Shown here: positions 26,044 through 35,653 of the stretch, piece after piece
Numbering within the stretch: the first letter of the stretch is position 1
Layout: the number at the start of each line of letters is the position of its first letter
Source: Sphingomonas hankookensis
GTDB taxonomy: Bacteria; Pseudomonadota; Alphaproteobacteria; Sphingomonadales; Sphingomonadaceae
DNA: 64,000 nucleotides
Assembly: GCF_001619955.1 (NCBI RefSeq)
Contig: NZ_LQQO01000034.1
Coordinates: 400,384 to 464,383 of the forward strand
Direction of reading: 5' to 3'
Program-made: the position numbers and the translations under genes
Notes under the pieces: model-generated
What the model was told of the DNA's origin: nothing
Database searches by the model: none
What the model saw: the letters and a program-made list of their open reading frames with translations, nothing else

Positions 26044-26913
26044 TCAACCTTCCAACGTCACCGACATAGCCGCCCGATGCGACTGCCCCGGCGCGACGCG
26101 GCGAATCCCCGGCTTGTCGAAGATGTCACCGGCAAATCCTTCCGGATCGGCAATCCCGTCCCACGGCTCGATACAAACGAAGCTCGCACCCGGCTTCGTC
26201 CAGATCCCCAGCTTCGGCATCCCCGGAAAATCGACCCGCAACTGCGGCCCGTCCGGCGCCCCGTACCGCACCCAACTACTTGCAACCGGGTCATAAACCA
26301 GCGCATCGTCCGCAAACAGATCGTCGGTCAGCGTCAGCACCCGATCGACCGCCGGATCGGGCCGACGCTCCGGCGCGATCGTGCCGTTGGCCGCAATCGC
26401 GGCGACCGTGCCAACTTCCGCGTCCGAAAACACCATCCGGTGCGCCGCCCGATCGCGTCCATAGGGCAGCGGCCACGCAAAGGCCGGATGAAACCCGATG
26501 CTCGCCGGCAGGTCGCGGTCGCCGGTATTGGTCACCGTCACCTCGCTATGGAGGGTTGCCCCCTCCAGCCGATGTTCCACGTGGAGCATGAACGCGAACG
26601 GATAGAGCTTCCGCGTCTCCGCATCGTCGACCAGCTCGAACCGCACGAAAGTATCGGAATGCGCAACCTTCGCGAACATCCGCCGCCGCGCAAAGCCGTG
26701 CTTGGCGAGGTGGTAGACCGCGCCACCCACATGATAGCGATCGTCCTGCACCGCGCCGATGATCGGGAACAGGATCGGCGCATGGCCGGTCCAGAACGCC
26801 GGATCGGCATTCGTCATCAGCTCGCGACCCTGCGCGTCCCGGATCGACTGCAATTCCGCGCCCAATGCCTCGACCGCGACCGTCAGCGTGCCGTTGCCCA
26901 GCGTCACCGTCAT
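26044..26913 (-). CDS. Aldose 1-epimerase / galactose mutarotase-like protein
   Basis: A 289-residue protein of the mutarotase superfamily, closer to the YeaD/LacX-type aldose-epimerase-like branch than to GalM. It has ILFPIIGAVQDDRYHVGG for sugar binding, KHGFARRRMF with a conserved His, and SIGFHPAFAWPL with the second catalytic His. A late CIEPWDGIAD carries the conserved Glu. It interconverts anomers of hexoses or hexose phosphates; the substrate is not known. Its ATG overlaps the pheT stop (ATGA). The stop lies two bases from a family A arm. Confidence 0.86.
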   Translation of the reverse strand: MTVTLGNGTLTVAVEALGAELQSIRDAQGRELMTNADPAFWTGHAPILFPIIGAVQDDRYHVGGAVYHLAKHGFARRRMFAKVAHSDTFVRFELVDDAETRKLYPFAFMLHVEHRLEGATLHSEVTVTNTGDRDLPASIGFHPAFAWPLPYGRDRAAHRMVFSDAEVGTVAAIAANGTIAPERRPDPAVDRVLTLTDDLFADDALVYDPVASSWVRYGAPDGPQLRVDFPGMPKLGIWTKPGASFVCIEPWDGIADPEGFAGDIFDKPGIRRVAPGQSHRAAMSVTLEG

Positions 26914-29273
26914 GCGCGCAAACTCCCGCCGATCTTCTTCGCCGCCGCCACGATCTTGTCCGAAATCGCCTTCAGTTCGACATCGGTGAAGCTCTTGGCG
27001 CCCGGCTGCAACGTGACCTCAATGGCGAGGCTCTTGTGGCCCGGCTCGACGCCCTGTCCGGCAAAGACGTCGAACAGCCGCGCATCGACGATCGCCGCCT
27101 TGTCCGCGCCGCGCACCGCGCGCACCAGCTGGTCGCCGGTCACGTCCTCGGCGACCAGGAATGCGAAATCGCGCGTCACCGCCTGCAACGCCGGCGGCGC
27201 ATAGGCCGCGCGCATGAAGCCGCTGCCCCGCTTGGCCGGCAGCGCGTCGAGATAGATCTCCGCCGCCACCACGCCGCTGCCCAGGTCGAATGCCTTGGCG
27301 GTGGTCGGGTGCAGCACGCCGAAGCTCGCCAGCACCGTCTTCGGCCCCAGCCTGAGCGTCGCCGACTGGCCCGGATGGAACACGTCGCCGGCACCGTCCA
27401 TCACCTGAAGATTGCCGACCGGCGCGCCCGCCGCCTCCAGCAGCGCCAGCACCTCCGCCTTGGCATCGAACGCGTCGAAGCCCTGCGCCTTGCCGGTCCG
27501 CCAGTTGCGCACCGCGCGCTCGCCCGACAGCACGATGCCCAATGTCGCGCGCTCACCCTCGGCCAGATAGCGCCGGCCGATCTCGAACAGCCGCACGCTC
27601 GACTGGCCCCGCTTCGCATTGCGCGCAGCCGCACTCAGCAGACCGGGCAGCAGCGACGGGCGCATCACGCGCATGTCGCTGGCGATCGGGTTCACCACCT
27701 CCCACGCGCCGCCGCCGAACGGGGCGGCTTCGTCGTCGGCGATGAAGCTCCACGTGATCGCTTCGGCCAGACCGCGCGCCGCCGCCGCGCGGCGCATCCG
27801 CCGCTCCAGCTTCTGTTCGGGCGTCGCCGTCGGCGTCGCCACTCCGGCAGGACGGTCGAGCGGGGTGGACGGCACCTTGTCCAGCCCCTCGATGCGGATC
27901 ACTTCCTCGACCAGATCGGCCACGCCCTCGACATCGCGCCGCCACGACGGGACCGTCACCTGCCAGCCATCGCCAACCACGAAGCCCAGCCGTTCGAGAA
28001 TGTCGCGCTGCCGGTCCTCGGCCACGTCCAGCCCGCCCAGCGTCGCGACGCGGCCAGGCTGATGCGTGATGACCCGCGGCTCGGTCGGCGGGCTGCCGGC
28101 CGTGGTCACGCGGCTCGCGGTCCCGCCGCACAGCCGCAGGACATAATCGGTCGCAATGGCCAGGCCCTGATCCAGAAACGCCGGATCGACCCCACGTTCG
28201 AACCGGGTGCGCGCATCGCTGGTCAGCGCCAGCTTCTGCCCCGTCCGCGCGATCGCCTCGGGCGTGAAATAGGCGCATTCGATCAGCACGTCGGTCGTCG
28301 TCTCCGACACGCCCGAATGCTCGCCGCCCATGATCCCGCCAATGTCGTGCACCGCCGCGTCGTCGGCGATCACCGTCTCGCCGCCGTCCAGCGTATAGGA
28401 CTTGCCGTTCAGCGCGACGACGCTTTCGCTCGGGCGAGCCTGCCGCGCGACCAGCCCACCGTCGAGCTTCGCCATGTCATAGACGTGCAGCGGCCGCCCC
28501 AGATCGAACATCACGTAATTGGTGATGTCGACCAGTGTCGAAATCGGCTTCTGCCCGATCGCGTTCAGCCGCCGGCGCATCCACTCCGGCGACTCGCCAT
28601 TGGTCAGCCCGCGCACCGCCTGCGCATAGAAGGCCGGGCAGCCCGCCGCGTCCTCGACCCGCACGTCGGGGCCATCGCCTTCGCCCGCGACCACCGGCAC
28701 CGCCAGCGGTTTCAGCGTCCCATAACCCGCCGCCGCCAGGTCGCGCGCAATCCCGCGCACGCCCATACAGTCCTGCCGGTTCGGCGTGACGCTGATGTCG
28801 ATCACCGGATCGTCCAGCCCGGCGTAGGCGGGGAAGGGGGTGCCGGCCGGTGCATCGGCGGGCAGTTCGATGATCCCGTCATGATCCTCGCCCAGCTCCA
28901 GTTCGCGGGTCGAACACATCATGCCGTTGGATTCGACGCCGCGGATCGCCGCGACCTTCAGCACCATGCCATTGGCCGGCACCGTCGCGCCGGGCATCCC
29001 GAACACGCCGACCAGCCCCGCACGGGCATTGGGCGCGCCGCACACCACCTGCAACGGGCCGTCGCCGGCGTCGACCGACAGTACCTGCAGCTTGTCCGCC
29101 TGCGGATGCGGTTCGGCGGTCAGCACGCGGGCGACGCGGAACGCGGCCAGCTTCTCGCCCGGATTCTCGACGCCCTCGACCTCCAGCCCGATCGCGTTCA
29201 GCGCGCCCAGGATCGTGTCGAGCGACGCATCGGTGTCGAGATGCTCGTGCAGCCAGCTCAGGGTGAACTTCAT
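26910..29273 (-). CDS. pheT: Phenylalanyl-tRNA synthetase beta subunit
   Basis: The large subunit of the (alpha-beta)2 synthetase that charges tRNA-Phe and edits Tyr mischarging. The 787 residues contain the N-terminal tRNA-binding OB domain (about 40-150), the B3/B4 editing region, the B5 domain and a C-terminal ferredoxin-fold anticodon-binding domain (about 690-787). The start at 29273 gives the family opening [15 protein letters not shown] and overlaps the pheS stop. Length and domain order are normal. Confidence 0.97.
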   Translation of the reverse strand: MKFTLSWLHEHLDTDASLDTILGALNAIGLEVEGVENPGEKLAAFRVARVLTAEPHPQADKLQVLSVDAGDGPLQVVCGAPNARAGLVGVFGMPGATVPANGMVLKVAAIRGVESNGMMCSTRELELGEDHDGIIELPADAPAGTPFPAYAGLDDPVIDISVTPNRQDCMGVRGIARDLAAAGYGTLKPLAVPVVAGEGDGPDVRVEDAAGCPAFYAQAVRGLTNGESPEWMRRRLNAIGQKPISTLVDITNYVMFDLGRPLHVYDMAKLDGGLVARQARPSESVVALNGKSYTLDGGETVIADDAAVHDIGGIMGGEHSGVSETTTDVLIECAYFTPEAIARTGQKLALTSDARTRFERGVDPAFLDQGLAIATDYVLRLCGGTASRVTTAGSPPTEPRVITHQPGRVATLGGLDVAEDRQRDILERLGFVVGDGWQVTVPSWRRDVEGVADLVEEVIRIEGLDKVPSTPLDRPAGVATPTATPEQKLERRMRRAAAARGLAEAITWSFIADDEAAPFGGGAWEVVNPIASDMRVMRPSLLPGLLSAAARNAKRGQSSVRLFEIGRRYLAEGERATLGIVLSGERAVRNWRTGKAQGFDAFDAKAEVLALLEAAGAPVGNLQVMDGAGDVFHPGQSATLRLGPKTVLASFGVLHPTTAKAFDLGSGVVAAEIYLDALPAKRGSGFMRAAYAPPALQAVTRDFAFLVAEDVTGDQLVRAVRGADKAAIVDARLFDVFAGQGVEPGHKSLAIEVTLQPGAKSFTDVELKAISDKIVAAAKKIGGSLRA

Positions 29274-30523
29274 GCGCCTACTCCCCCCGACAGCGTGGGA
29301 ACGTCCAGCGCCGCAAAGCCATAATGTTTCAACCAGCGCAGATCGCCGTCGAAGAACGGGCGCAGATCGTCCATGCCGTATTTCAGCATCGCCAGCCGGT
29401 CGACGCCGGTGCCGAACGCAAATCCCTGCCACTCATCGGGGTCGAGCCCGCACGCGGCGATGACCTTGGGATGGACCATGCCGCTGCCCAGCACCTCCAT
29501 CCAGCCGCCATTGCCCTTGGTCGGATCACCGCCGACGACGCGCCGACCCTTTTCCAGCGTATAGCCGATATCGACCTCTGCCGACGGTTCGGTGAACGGA
29601 AAATAGCTCGGGCGCAGCCGCAGCACGATATCGTCGCGCTCGAAATAGGCCTTCAGGAACGTCTCCAGCGTCCATTTGAGATGCCCCATATGGATGCCGC
29701 GATCGATGACCAAGCCCTCGATCTGGTGGAACATTGGCGTGTGGGTCGCGTCGCTGTCGCTGCGATAGACCCGGCCCGGTGCGATGATGCGGATCGGAGG
29801 TTGCTGGGTCATCATCGTGCGGATCTGGACCGGCGATGTATGGGTCCGGAGCACGAACCGTTCCACGGTTCGGTCCTGCTCCGGACCGGCCGGCGGTGCA
29901 TCTGCACCGTCCGACGGCGACGGGCTTTGCCCGGCGCGGGCCGATGGGATCGCGCCGGTGGCGGAGCCACCGTCGTCGGACGGTGCAGATGCACCGCCGG
30001 CCGCGCTTTCGCTGGTCTCGCCCTGCGGGCTTCGGCGCTGCGCGTAGAACGTATCGTGCATCGCGCGCGCCGGGTGTGTCTCCGGAATATTGAGCGCGGT
30101 GAAGTTATGCCAGTCGTCCTCGATCTCCGGCCCCGTCGCGACGGCAAAGCCCAGATCGGCGAAGATCTCCGCCAGTTCGTCCATCACTTGGGCAACCGGA
30201 TGCACCCCACCCGGCGCGATCCGGTCGACCGGCAGCGTCAGGTCGACCCGCTCGCTCGCCAGCTTGGCCGCCAGCGCCTTTGCTTCGAGGTCCGCCTTGC
30301 GCGCACCGATCGCCCCGGTCACCGCCTCGCGCAGCGCGTGGATGCCGGGCGCGACCGTCTGGCGTTCTTCGGGCGACAGGCCGCCCAGCGTCTTGAGCAG
30401 GCCGGTGATCGCCCCCTGCTTGCCCAGTGCATGAACACGCACCGCCTCCAGCGCGTCGACGCCGGCAGAGGCATCGATGGCGGCGAGCAGGTCGGCACGC
30501 AATTGGTCGAGATCGGGGGTCAC
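29270..30523 (-). CDS. pheS: Phenylalanyl-tRNA synthetase alpha subunit with inserted segment
   Basis: The catalytic subunit that activates phenylalanine. The protein has 417 residues where about 360 is usual. The N-terminal coiled coil is normal up to AMHDTFYA (residue 161), and the catalytic core resumes at [14 protein letters not shown] (motif 2 region) near residue 224. Between them lies a low-complexity stretch of about 60 residues rich in Gly, Ala, Ser, Pro and Asp. This stretch is encoded by a DNA palindrome with 30-bp perfect arms (29887-29916 and 29974-30003). The frame stays open throughout, so the insertion is translated. Confidence 0.95.
   Translation of the reverse strand: MTPDLDQLRADLLAAIDASAGVDALEAVRVHALGKQGAITGLLKTLGGLSPEERQTVAPGIHALREAVTGAIGARKADLEAKALAAKLASERVDLTLPVDRIAPGGVHPVAQVMDELAEIFADLGFAVATGPEIEDDWHNFTALNIPETHPARAMHDTFYAQRRSPQGETSESAAGGASAPSDDGGSATGAIPSARAGQSPSPSDGADAPPAGPEQDRTVERFVLRTHTSPVQIRTMMTQQPPIRIIAPGRVYRSDSDATHTPMFHQIEGLVIDRGIHMGHLKWTLETFLKAYFERDDIVLRLRPSYFPFTEPSAEVDIGYTLEKGRRVVGGDPTKGNGGWMEVLGSGMVHPKVIAACGLDPDEWQGFAFGTGVDRLAMLKYGMDDLRPFFDGDLRWLKHYGFAALDVPTLSGGVGA
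29861..30040. repeat. palindromic element inserted in frame in pheS
   Basis: A perfect 30-bp inverted repeat (29887-29916 against 29974-30003; each arm contains GGTGCATCTGCACCGTCCGA or its complement) flanks a loop. The loop contains a further hairpin, GGTGGCGGAGCCACC. The whole region corresponds to the extra segment of PheS. It resembles in style, but not in sequence, the Rickettsia palindromic elements found inside genes. I saw no second copy in this window. Confidence 0.88.
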
Positions 30524-30556
30524 GGTCGCTCCGGTGGTCGGGATAGGCGACCGGCT

Positions 30557-30868
30557 TTATTGCGGAACGGGAAAGAAGCCTAGCCCCGAGGACAGGTCGG
30601 ACCAGTGGGGGTTGTCCCGCTCGACCAGATTCTGCTTCCAGTCGCGGTTCCACTTCTTGATCCGCTTCTCACGCTGGATCGCGGCGTCCATGGTCTCATG
30701 CCGTTCGAACCAGACGAGGCGGTGGCAGTCATGGTCGGCGGTGAAGCCGGGGAAGCTGCCGCTGCGATGCTGGTGCAGGCGCTGGATCAGGTTGCTGGTG
30801 ACGCCGGTGTAGATGGTGCCGTTGCGACGGCTGGCGACGATGTACACGCAAGGTTCGAAGATGCGCAT
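30557..30868 (-). CDS. GIY-YIG nuclease superfamily protein
   Basis: A 103-residue single-domain protein of the short UPF0213-like GIY-YIG group. The motif pair reads VYIVAS then IYTGVTSNLIQRLHQHRSG, with Tyr, Arg and His in the expected places. A later AAIQREKRIKKWNRDWK holds the conserved Glu. Its biological role is unknown. It sits between rplT and pheS, which are adjacent in many bacteria, together with a family B repeat, so it looks inserted into the ribosomal protein/synthetase block. Confidence 0.88.
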   Translation of the reverse strand: MRIFEPCVYIVASRRNGTIYTGVTSNLIQRLHQHRSGSFPGFTADHDCHRLVWFERHETMDAAIQREKRIKKWNRDWKQNLVERDNPHWSDLSSGLGFFPVPQ

Positions 30869-30883
30869 TCGCCCGCCCCTATT

Positions 30884-30980
30884 CGTCGTTCCCGCGCAGG
30901 CGGGAACCCATACACGCTGACGATGCTAATAGAGCCGAGACGCCAGCGTCTATGGATTCCCGCCTGCGCGGGAATGACGA
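30884..30980. repeat. family B doublet, copy 3 (divergent)
   Basis: The arms are GTTCCCGCGCAGGCGGGAAC and its near inverse ATTCCCGCCTGCGCGGGAAT, about 60 bp apart. They differ from the other family B copies in having shorter runs of C and G and no CCAGAG tail. It lies between the GIY-YIG gene and rplT. Confidence 0.78.
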
Positions 30981-30986
30981 AGCCCC

Positions 30987-31023
30987 AAAAGAAAAACGCC
31001 GGCAGGTCACCCCACCGGCGTCT
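30987..31023 (-). terminator. intrinsic terminator after rplT
   Basis: On the minus strand ACGCCGG and CCGGCGT form a stem with a GTGGGGTGACCTG loop, followed directly by TTTTTCTTTT. It lies 28 bases past the rplT stop, so rpmI-rplT probably ends here and GIY-YIG/pheST may use another promoter. Confidence 0.85.
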
Positions 31024-31050
31024 TTCATCCCGCAAACAGGAACCGTGCGC

Positions 31051-31422
31051 TTACGCGGCGGCCTGTTCCGGCAGGGCGGCCTTCGCCTGCGCGACGATCG
31101 CCTTGAAGGCGGCCTCTTCGTGCATCGCGATATCGGCCAGGACCTTCCGGTCGAGTTCGATGCCGGCCAGCTTGCAGCCGTGCATGAACTGCGAATAGGT
31201 GATGCCCTCCGCGCGGACACCGGCGTTGATGCGCTGGATCCACAGACCACGGAAGGTCCGCTTCTTCACCTTGCGGTCGCGATAAGCGTACTGACCGGCC
31301 TTTTCGACGGCCTGGCGAGCGATGCGGATCGTGTTCTTGCGACGGCCATAATAGCCCTTCGCCTGATCCAAAATGCGCTTGTGCTTCGCCTTGGTGGTCG
31401 TGCCGCGCTTGATACGTGCCAT
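31051..31422 (-). CDS. rplT: 50S ribosomal protein L20
   Basis: Assembly-initiating protein of the large ribosomal subunit. The 123 residues begin [25 protein letters not shown] in the family pattern, including the long basic N-terminal helix. [16 protein letters not shown] in the middle contacts 23S rRNA. The Ala/Pro-rich tail is a few residues longer than in E. coli. It is preceded by rpmI with a 13-bp gap and followed by a strong terminator. Confidence 0.98.
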   Translation of the reverse strand: MARIKRGTTTKAKHKRILDQAKGYYGRRKNTIRIARQAVEKAGQYAYRDRKVKKRTFRGLWIQRINAGVRAEGITYSQFMHGCKLAGIELDRKVLADIAMHEEAAFKAIVAQAKAALPEQAAA

Positions 31423-31435
31423 GCTTCAGTACTCC

Positions 31436-31639
31436 TTAACGAAGGCCGTAAGGCGCCCACGCCTTGATGCGAGCCACATCGGCGTCGGCCAGGACCGAGG
31501 TCCCGCGGTTCTGACGGATATACTTCGCATTGTGCGAGATCAGGCGGTGACGCTTGCCGGCGACGCCGTGCTTCACCTTGCCGGTGGCGGTGAACTTGAA
31601 GCGCTTCTTCACGCCGCTCTTGGTCTTGAGCTTGGGCAT
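31436..31639 (-). CDS. rpmI: 50S ribosomal protein L35
   Basis: A 67-residue basic ribosomal protein starting MPKLKTKSGVKKRFKFTATG, with the conserved HGVAGKRHRLISHNAKYIRQNRG split over the rRNA-binding surface. A GGAGACC-type Shine-Dalgarno sequence precedes the ATG. In many bacteria infC precedes rpmI; here the upstream neighbour is the divergent AsmA-like gene, so infC is elsewhere. The 157-bp gap carries both promoters. Confidence 0.97.
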   Translation of the reverse strand: MPKLKTKSGVKKRFKFTATGKVKHGVAGKRHRLISHNAKYIRQNRGTSVLADADVARIKAWAPYGLR

Positions 31640-31796
31640 TTTGGTCTCCTCAAAAATCACGACGTGCGGATTGCCGCGGCAGCCCCAGATGGCCGGGCGA
31701 ATCCCTAAAAGGTCGTGGAAAGAGCGCGCCCCTAACCCGCCTGTCACCAAAACGCAACCGCCGGAACTCGTTTCGCCCCCGAACGCTGTTGCCGCG

Positions 31797-33914
31797 ATGG
31801 CCGAGCTTTCCCCGACTGAAGGCGCTCCCGACGCCCCCCGCCGCCGCGACTGGCGGCGGATCGCGATTCGGACGCTGATCGGCATCGTCGCGGCGATTGT
31901 CCTGGCCTGGCTGATCCTGTTCGTCACCAAGGGCCGGTTCCTGAAGGGCACGTTCGAACGAATCGCCTCGTCGCAGAGCGGCCGCACGGTGCGCGTCGCG
32001 GGCGACTTCCAGTTCTACTTCAACCCCATCGACCTCAAATTCCTCGCCGAGGGACTGTCGGTATCGAACCCCGCCTGGGCCGGGGGCGGCAATCTGTTCG
32101 AGGCGAAGAAGCTCGACAGCTCGACCGCCACGCTGACCTTCCTGTTCGGACGCCGCCGCGTCAACTGGCTCGAACTCGACGGCGCGCGGGCCGACCTGCA
32201 CTGGGACGCGGCACGCAAGCGTAACACCTGGACGTTCGGCGATCCGAACAAGTCCGGCAAGAAGCTCGACCTGCCGGTCGTGCGCAGCGGGATCTTCCGC
32301 GATACGCAGATTCGTTACCGCGACCCGCAATTTCTGCTCGACGGGACGTTCGACCTCGACACGACGATCAGCGAAGGCACCCAGTTCGCCAGCGCGATCC
32401 GGGCGACCGGGCGCGGCACGGTGCGCGGCCGTCCGTTCCGCCTGACCGGGCAACTCCAATCGCCCAATGCGACGATCCGCGGGGGGCAGAATCAGCTGAC
32501 CGCCCGGATCGAGGTCGCCCGTTCGGTCGCGATCGTCGCCGGCACGCTGCCCGGCCCGACCCAGCTCGACGGATCGAACCTCGCCGTCCGCCTGCGGGGG
32601 GCAAATTTGGCCGACGTCTTCGCGGTGCTCGGCATCGTCACCCCCGACACCCGCACCTATCGCCTGACCGGACGCATGACCAAGGACGGGCCGGACTGGA
32701 AATTCACCCGGTTGAAGGGCGTGTTCGGCGACAGCGACCTCGCCGGCAGCCTGACCGTTACCCAGCGCGAACCGCGCCTGCTGCTCACCGCCGACCTGAC
32801 CTCGCGCAGGCTGGATATCGTCGATATGTCGGCATTCGTCGGCTACGACCTTGAGCGTATCGAAGCGCAGGGCGCCGCCGGTGCGATCGTCCGCGAAGGC
32901 GGCGCCCCCCGCCTGCTCCCCGATGCCCGGCTGAACGTCGAGGCGCTCAGGAATTTCGATGCAAAGGTCCGCTACAAGGTCGGCAATGTCCGCGCGCGCA
33001 GCCTGCCGGTGTCGAATGTCGACCTGACCCTCGACCTGAACGACCGGCTGCTCAAACTCTCGCCGCTGACCTTCGCCATGGCGCGCGGCAATGTCGCGTC
33101 GGACATCGTGATCGACGCCCGCCGCCGTCCGGCGGTCACCGATTACGACATCCGCCTGTCGCCGACGCCGATGGGACGGCTGCTCGCCGGCTGGGGCGTC
33201 GAAGAAGCCGGCACCACCGGCACGGTCAAGGCGCGCGTCCAGCTGACCGGCACCGGCGACACCGTCCACGACTCGCTTGCCGCCTCCAACGGCCGCATCG
33301 CGATCATCCTGCCCGCCGGCAGCTTCTGGACCCGCAATGTCCAGCTGTCCGAACTCGACCTCGGCACCTTCGCGCAGAAGATGTTCGAGGGGAAATTGAA
33401 GGAACCGGTGCGGATCAACTGCGGCCTGATCGGCTTCACCGTGCGACAGGGGGTGGCGGCGGCAGACCCGATCCTGATCGATACGCAGAAGAATGTGATG
33501 CTCGGGCGTGGCGGCTTCAGCTTCCGCAACGAATCGATCGATCTTGCGGTACGGGCCGATTCGAAGAAATTCTCGCTCTTTGCCGGCCAGTCGCCGGTCG
33601 GCATCGGCGGCTATTTCGCGGCACCGCGCTATTCGGTCCTCAGCCCCGAACTGCTGGGCCGCGCCGGCGCCGGACTCGGCCTTGCCACCGTGGTCACCCC
33701 GCTCGCCGGTGTGCTGGCCTTTGTCGATCCGGGCGATGCGAAGGGGGCGGCGTGCGGCCCGGTCCTCGCCGGTGCCACCGCCCGGGCGCAGCGCACGACC
33801 AAGGGCGAGGCGCGGGACGATGTCGGTCGCGGGACGACGGCCAAGGCGGAAGACGGCCGCTCGAACAAGGGCGAGCGCAAGGAGCAGCGGAAGAAGTTTC
33901 TCGGGATTTTTTGA
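31797..33914 (+). CDS. AsmA family protein
   Basis: A 705-residue protein anchored in the inner membrane by a single N-terminal helix (about 26-45, RTLIGIVAAIVLAWLILFV). A long beta-rich periplasmic part belongs to the AsmA/TamB-like bridge proteins, which move phospholipids or affect outer-membrane assembly. FQFYFNPIDLKFLAEGLSVSNP is the conserved start of the periplasmic repeat groove. The last 40 residues are strikingly Lys/Arg/Glu-rich. The start was chosen at 31797 because the cytoplasmic leader then has normal length. A family A repeat begins right after the stop. Confidence 0.88.
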   Translation: MAELSPTEGAPDAPRRRDWRRIAIRTLIGIVAAIVLAWLILFVTKGRFLKGTFERIASSQSGRTVRVAGDFQFYFNPIDLKFLAEGLSVSNPAWAGGGNLFEAKKLDSSTATLTFLFGRRRVNWLELDGARADLHWDAARKRNTWTFGDPNKSGKKLDLPVVRSGIFRDTQIRYRDPQFLLDGTFDLDTTISEGTQFASAIRATGRGTVRGRPFRLTGQLQSPNATIRGGQNQLTARIEVARSVAIVAGTLPGPTQLDGSNLAVRLRGANLADVFAVLGIVTPDTRTYRLTGRMTKDGPDWKFTRLKGVFGDSDLAGSLTVTQREPRLLLTADLTSRRLDIVDMSAFVGYDLERIEAQGAAGAIVREGGAPRLLPDARLNVEALRNFDAKVRYKVGNVRARSLPVSNVDLTLDLNDRLLKLSPLTFAMARGNVASDIVIDARRRPAVTDYDIRLSPTPMGRLLAGWGVEEAGTTGTVKARVQLTGTGDTVHDSLAASNGRIAIILPAGSFWTRNVQLSELDLGTFAQKMFEGKLKEPVRINCGLIGFTVRQGVAAADPILIDTQKNVMLGRGGFSFRNESIDLAVRADSKKFSLFAGQSPVGIGGYFAAPRYSVLSPELLGRAGAGLGLATVVTPLAGVLAFVDPGDAKGAACGPVLAGATARAQRTTKGEARDDVGRGTTAKAEDGRSNKGERKEQRKKFLGIF

Positions 33915-34091
33915 ATCACGCGGAGGCGCGGAGAGGTCGCGCCTGTGGCGACCGATTGCGTGCGGGAGACCATCGTCTCCGCTGCAACGATGACTGAACG
34001 CCGCTGTCGCGGCAGACTTCCCCGCGAGCGCAACTCCTCCGCGTCTCTGCGCGAAATCTACCTTAAGAACCCTCTTCGCGCCTTCGCGTGA
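33915..34091. repeat. family A composite repeat, copy 3
   Basis: It starts ATCACGCGGAGGCGCGGAG immediately after the AsmA stop codon. It ends TTCGCGCCTTCGCGTGAA three bases before the convergent SDR stop. The spacer carries GCGGGAGACC, the inverse of the core seen in copies 1 and 2. Confidence 0.85.
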
Positions 34092-34094
34092 AAA

Positions 34095-34874
34095 TCAGAG
34101 AATCCCCGGAAACGCCCCGCCATCGATCAACAGGCTCTGCCCGGTGATGAATCCGGCCTTGTCCGAACACAGGAACGCACAGGCCGCGCCGAACTCGGCG
34201 GGATCGCCGATCCGCTTCGCCGGGATCGACTCCGCCCGCTTCGCCTTTTCCTCGGCCGGGGTCGTGCCGTTCTTCTTCGCCGCCGCCTCGGTCATCGACG
34301 CGATGCGCGCGGTGTCGAACGATCCGGGCAGCAGCCCGTTGATCGTGACGTTCGACCCCGCCACCTGCCGCGCAATCCCCGCGACGAAGCCCGTCAGCCC
34401 GGCACGCGCCCCGCTCGACAGGTCGAGTCCCGGCAGCGGCATCTTGACCGATCCGGAGGTGATGTTGACCACCCGCCCGAACCCGCGCTCGACCATCCCC
34501 GGCAATACCGCCTGAATCAACAGGGCAGGGGTGACGAAATTCGCTTCGATCCCGGCGCGGATGCCGTCGGCTTCCAGCTCGGTATAGGGTTTGAGCGGCG
34601 GCCCGCCATTGTTGTTGACGAGGATGTCGGGGTCCGGACAGGCAGCGAGCAACGCCGCGCGGCCCTCCTCGGTCGACAGGTCGCCGACGACCTCGATTAC
34701 CGTCACCCCGGTCTCCGCCCGGATCGCCGCCGCCGTCTCGGTCAGCTTCGCCGTATCGCGCCCGTTGACGACGACATCGACCCCGGCCCGCGCCAGTTCC
34801 AGCGCGCACGCCCGGCCGAGGCCGGCGCTCGACGCGCACACGATCGCCTTGCGGCCGGCAATTCCTAGATCCAT
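34095..34874 (-). CDS. SDR family oxidoreductase, atypical active site
   Basis: A 259-residue Rossmann-fold protein. The cofactor loop reads CASSAGLGRACA, where TGxxxGxG is usual, followed by NNNGGPP (NNAG-like). The catalytic Tyr-x-x-x-Lys is not visible: the equivalent region reads LSSGARAGLTGF. Some FabG-like SDRs have the same S-x-GARAGL segment. It may be a dehydrogenase with altered chemistry or a non-catalytic member; the substrate is unknown. It follows the ABC permease gene by 11 bp and is probably co-transcribed with the exporter. Confidence 0.86.
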   Translation of the reverse strand: MDLGIAGRKAIVCASSAGLGRACALELARAGVDVVVNGRDTAKLTETAAAIRAETGVTVIEVVGDLSTEEGRAALLAACPDPDILVNNNGGPPLKPYTELEADGIRAGIEANFVTPALLIQAVLPGMVERGFGRVVNITSGSVKMPLPGLDLSSGARAGLTGFVAGIARQVAGSNVTINGLLPGSFDTARIASMTEAAAKKNGTTPAEEKAKRAESIPAKRIGDPAEFGAACAFLCSDKAGFITGQSLLIDGGAFPGIL

Positions 34875-34885
34875 CGTGTCCGTCC

Positions 34886-35653
34886 CTATTTCTTGAGCCG
34901 CCATCCGGTGCGGAAGATCATGGTGATGACGGTCACGCAGATCAGCAGGAAGCCCAGGGTCGCCCCCAGGCTGGCCGCCACCGAAACATCGCCCGTCCCG
35001 AAGAATGTCCAGCGGAACCCGCTGATCAGATAGACGATCGGGTTGAACAGGCTGATCGTACGCCACACGCCCGGCAGCATGTCGATCGAATAGAATGCCC
35101 CGCCCAGGAACGTCAGCGGCGTCACCACCAGCAACGGGATGACCTGCAACTGTTCGAACCCCTTGGCCCACAGTCCGAGGATGAAGCCGAACAGGCAGAA
35201 GGTGATCGCCACCAGCAGCAGATAGCATAGCGCCCAGAACGGATGCGCGACGCTGACGTCGACGAACAGATGCGCGGTTGCAAAGATCACCAGCGCGACG
35301 ATCGTCGACTTGGTCGCCGCCGCGCCGACATAGCCGACCAGCGTCTCCAGCGTGGAGATGGGCGCCGACAGCAATTCATAGATGGTGCCCGACCATTTCG
35401 GCATGAAGATGCCGAAACTGGCATTGAAGATGCTCTCGGTCAGCATCGTCAGCATCATCAGCCCCGGCACGATGAACGCGCCATAGGGGACGCCCGACAC
35501 CTCGTTCATCCGGCTGCCGATCGCGGTGCCGAACACCACGAAATAGAGCGAGGTGGTGATGACCGGCGTCATCAGCGAGGTCCAGATCGTCCGCCCGAAC
35601 CGCGCCAGTTCAAAGCGATAGATCGCCAGCACGCCATGCCAGTTGAACGTCAT
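34886..35653 (-). CDS. ABC-2 type transporter permease
   Basis: A 255-residue inner-membrane permease with six hydrophobic segments and the ABC-2 signature region around [23 protein letters not shown]. It pairs with the ATPase just upstream (ATGA overlap), making a DrrAB-like exporter for lipids, drugs or polysaccharide. The cargo is unknown. Some sphingomonads have the same ATPase-permease pair without an obvious partner. Confidence 0.9.
   Translation of the reverse strand: MTFNWHGVLAIYRFELARFGRTIWTSLMTPVITTSLYFVVFGTAIGSRMNEVSGVPYGAFIVPGLMMLTMLTESIFNASFGIFMPKWSGTIYELLSAPISTLETLVGYVGAAATKSTIVALVIFATAHLFVDVSVAHPFWALCYLLLVAITFCLFGFILGLWAKGFEQLQVIPLLVVTPLTFLGGAFYSIDMLPGVWRTISLFNPIVYLISGFRWTFFGTGDVSVAASLGATLGFLLICVTVITMIFRTGWRLKK

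Noticed and set aside
26574..26587. Fourth parS-like sequence GTTCCACGTGGAGC in the mutarotase gene
   Set aside because: It departs from the consensus in the second half-site and lies far from the origin, so a chance match is as likely.
26865..29324. Open frame of about 800 codons antisense to pheT
   Set aside because: Arg/His/Gln-rich composition with no domains is typical of the shadow of a high-G+C gene. pheT is certain.
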